A stretch of 64,000 nt of DNA. Origin: Brasenia schreberi (taxonomy: Eukaryota; Streptophyta; Magnoliopsida; Nymphaeales; Cabombaceae). Location: the NCBI GenBank assembly GCA_036023115.1, contig JAYKKT010000059.1:7488501-7552500 (forward strand). The letters run 5' to 3'. The position numbers and the translations under genes were made by a program. This document shows, one piece after another, positions 63,061 through 64,000 of this stretch; positions within the stretch are counted from its first letter, which is position 1, and the number at the start of each line of letters is the position of its first letter. The notes beneath the pieces were generated by a model. It worked only from the letters and a program-made list of their open reading frames with translations, did no database searches and was not told where the DNA came from.

Positions 63061-63062
<2 letters not shown>

Positions 63063-63114
<52 letters not shown>
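63063..63114. repeat. Compound microsatellite (AT)14(AG)12
   Basis: A pure AT run (63063-63090) is followed directly by a pure AG run (63091-63114). Confidence 0.9.
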
Positions 63115-63723
63115 CACGGACATGATCTTGTCCGCATGTATTTTGTATATCCACCACCAAAGTACCATATTCATAATAAGCGAGAATTTCTTAATACAGT
63201 TCCGAATTTCGTGGATCCAAAGTTTGGTCGTGAAACATTCCCCCACTAATAGACATAATACCTTGATATATTACTTGGGTTGGGTCTTACAGTTCAACCC
63301 GGAAAAACCAACATAATATATGTTCTTTTGTTACAAAACTCGGACCTTAATCAACTGGCTTGCACGGCACGGGTCGTGTTCGGGTCGAATACGACAAGCT
63401 GGCTCAATAATGATGGGAAAGTTCATTAACATCGAACCACATTTTTCTTGCCTCTGCTGGTGTTGTAATGTGCCTTCAACGCACGTTCATATTCGCATCT
63501 GAGATATGGTTTTCAGATTTATTGTGATTCAGTTCATATAAACAAAAGTATGTGCATTATTTGGAAGGAGGGTTTGGATACGGTTGAACACGGAAATACA
63601 GGACATCGCACGAGTACAGCCAATGCGATTGAGATGGATCAGACCACCTGGTGTCATCTTCAAATTTATGATGTGTTTCCAAATTAGCAGCAGCCAATGC
63701 TGCAGCCAACTTGCACATCTTAA

Positions 63724-64000
<277 letters not shown>

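Larger units (their letters stand above)
60737..63062. other. Intergenic, AT-rich
   Basis: No protein gene is recognised. It contains a LINE fragment (61166-61275) and a MITE (62065-62351), annotated separately. Two segments near 61550-61590 and 61790-61840 share ATGCCAC(C/T)CTGGGGAATA and GTTCATCATGG(A/G)CTTGG(T/C)GTAGTC, a partial direct repeat about 240 bp apart. Confidence 0.4.

Overview
The window is nuclear DNA from a flowering plant. Evidence: a split gene for cytosolic ribosomal protein uS3 (RPS3), an ELF4-family gene, a nuclear photosystem II psbX gene with a transit peptide, a plant-type RPA70 gene, decayed exons of an MSL10-like mechanosensitive channel, and an intron-containing tRNA-Tyr. 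GT-AG introns, AT-rich intergenic DNA, abundant dinucleotide repeats and dense transposon debris fit this. The sequence does not let me name the genus.

Layout. 1-1755: 3' end of a Ty1-copia retrotransposon with its 3' LTR. 1.8-15 kb: gene-poor DNA with LINE fragments and MITE-like repeats. 15.4-17.3 kb: ELF4-like gene on +. 17.4-24.4 kb: repeats. 24.4-27.7 kb: a near full-length RTE-type LINE that stops about 210 bp before the RPS3 start codon. 27.9-31.9 kb: RPS3, five coding exons on +, with a short LINE-derived insertion in intron 4. 35.9-38.8 kb: RPA70 on +, two coding exons. 39.2-44.8 kb: a LINE with an inverted 5' end inside a perfect 16-bp target duplication, itself broken by two hAT-type DNA transposons. 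46.0-48.2 kb: probable solo LTR inside another LINE tail. 49.4-49.7 kb: psbX on -. 50.1-52.3 kb: a decayed LINE upstream of psbX. 54.7-58.3 kb: MSL10-like pseudogene on -. 60.6 kb: tRNA-Tyr-like gene. 63.7-64.0 kb: a (TTA)n tract running off the window end.

The genes look like unrelated neighbours, with roles in translation, replication/repair, photosynthesis, circadian timing and mechanosensing. There is no operon-like or cluster logic. One RTE-type LINE family links most of the non-genic DNA. At least ten pieces are recognisable from a shared 5' head (GTCCCAAGCCCGGATAAAGG), a shared 3' end (GGGAAAAGGCTT) and a (TTG)n tail. A short element joining that head directly to that tail is present twice, once with a perfect 14-bp target duplication. 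I see no convincing new enzymatic or defence system. The most notable items are the short head-to-tail LINE derivative, the twin-primed LINE with nested hAT elements, and the MSL10-like pseudogene.
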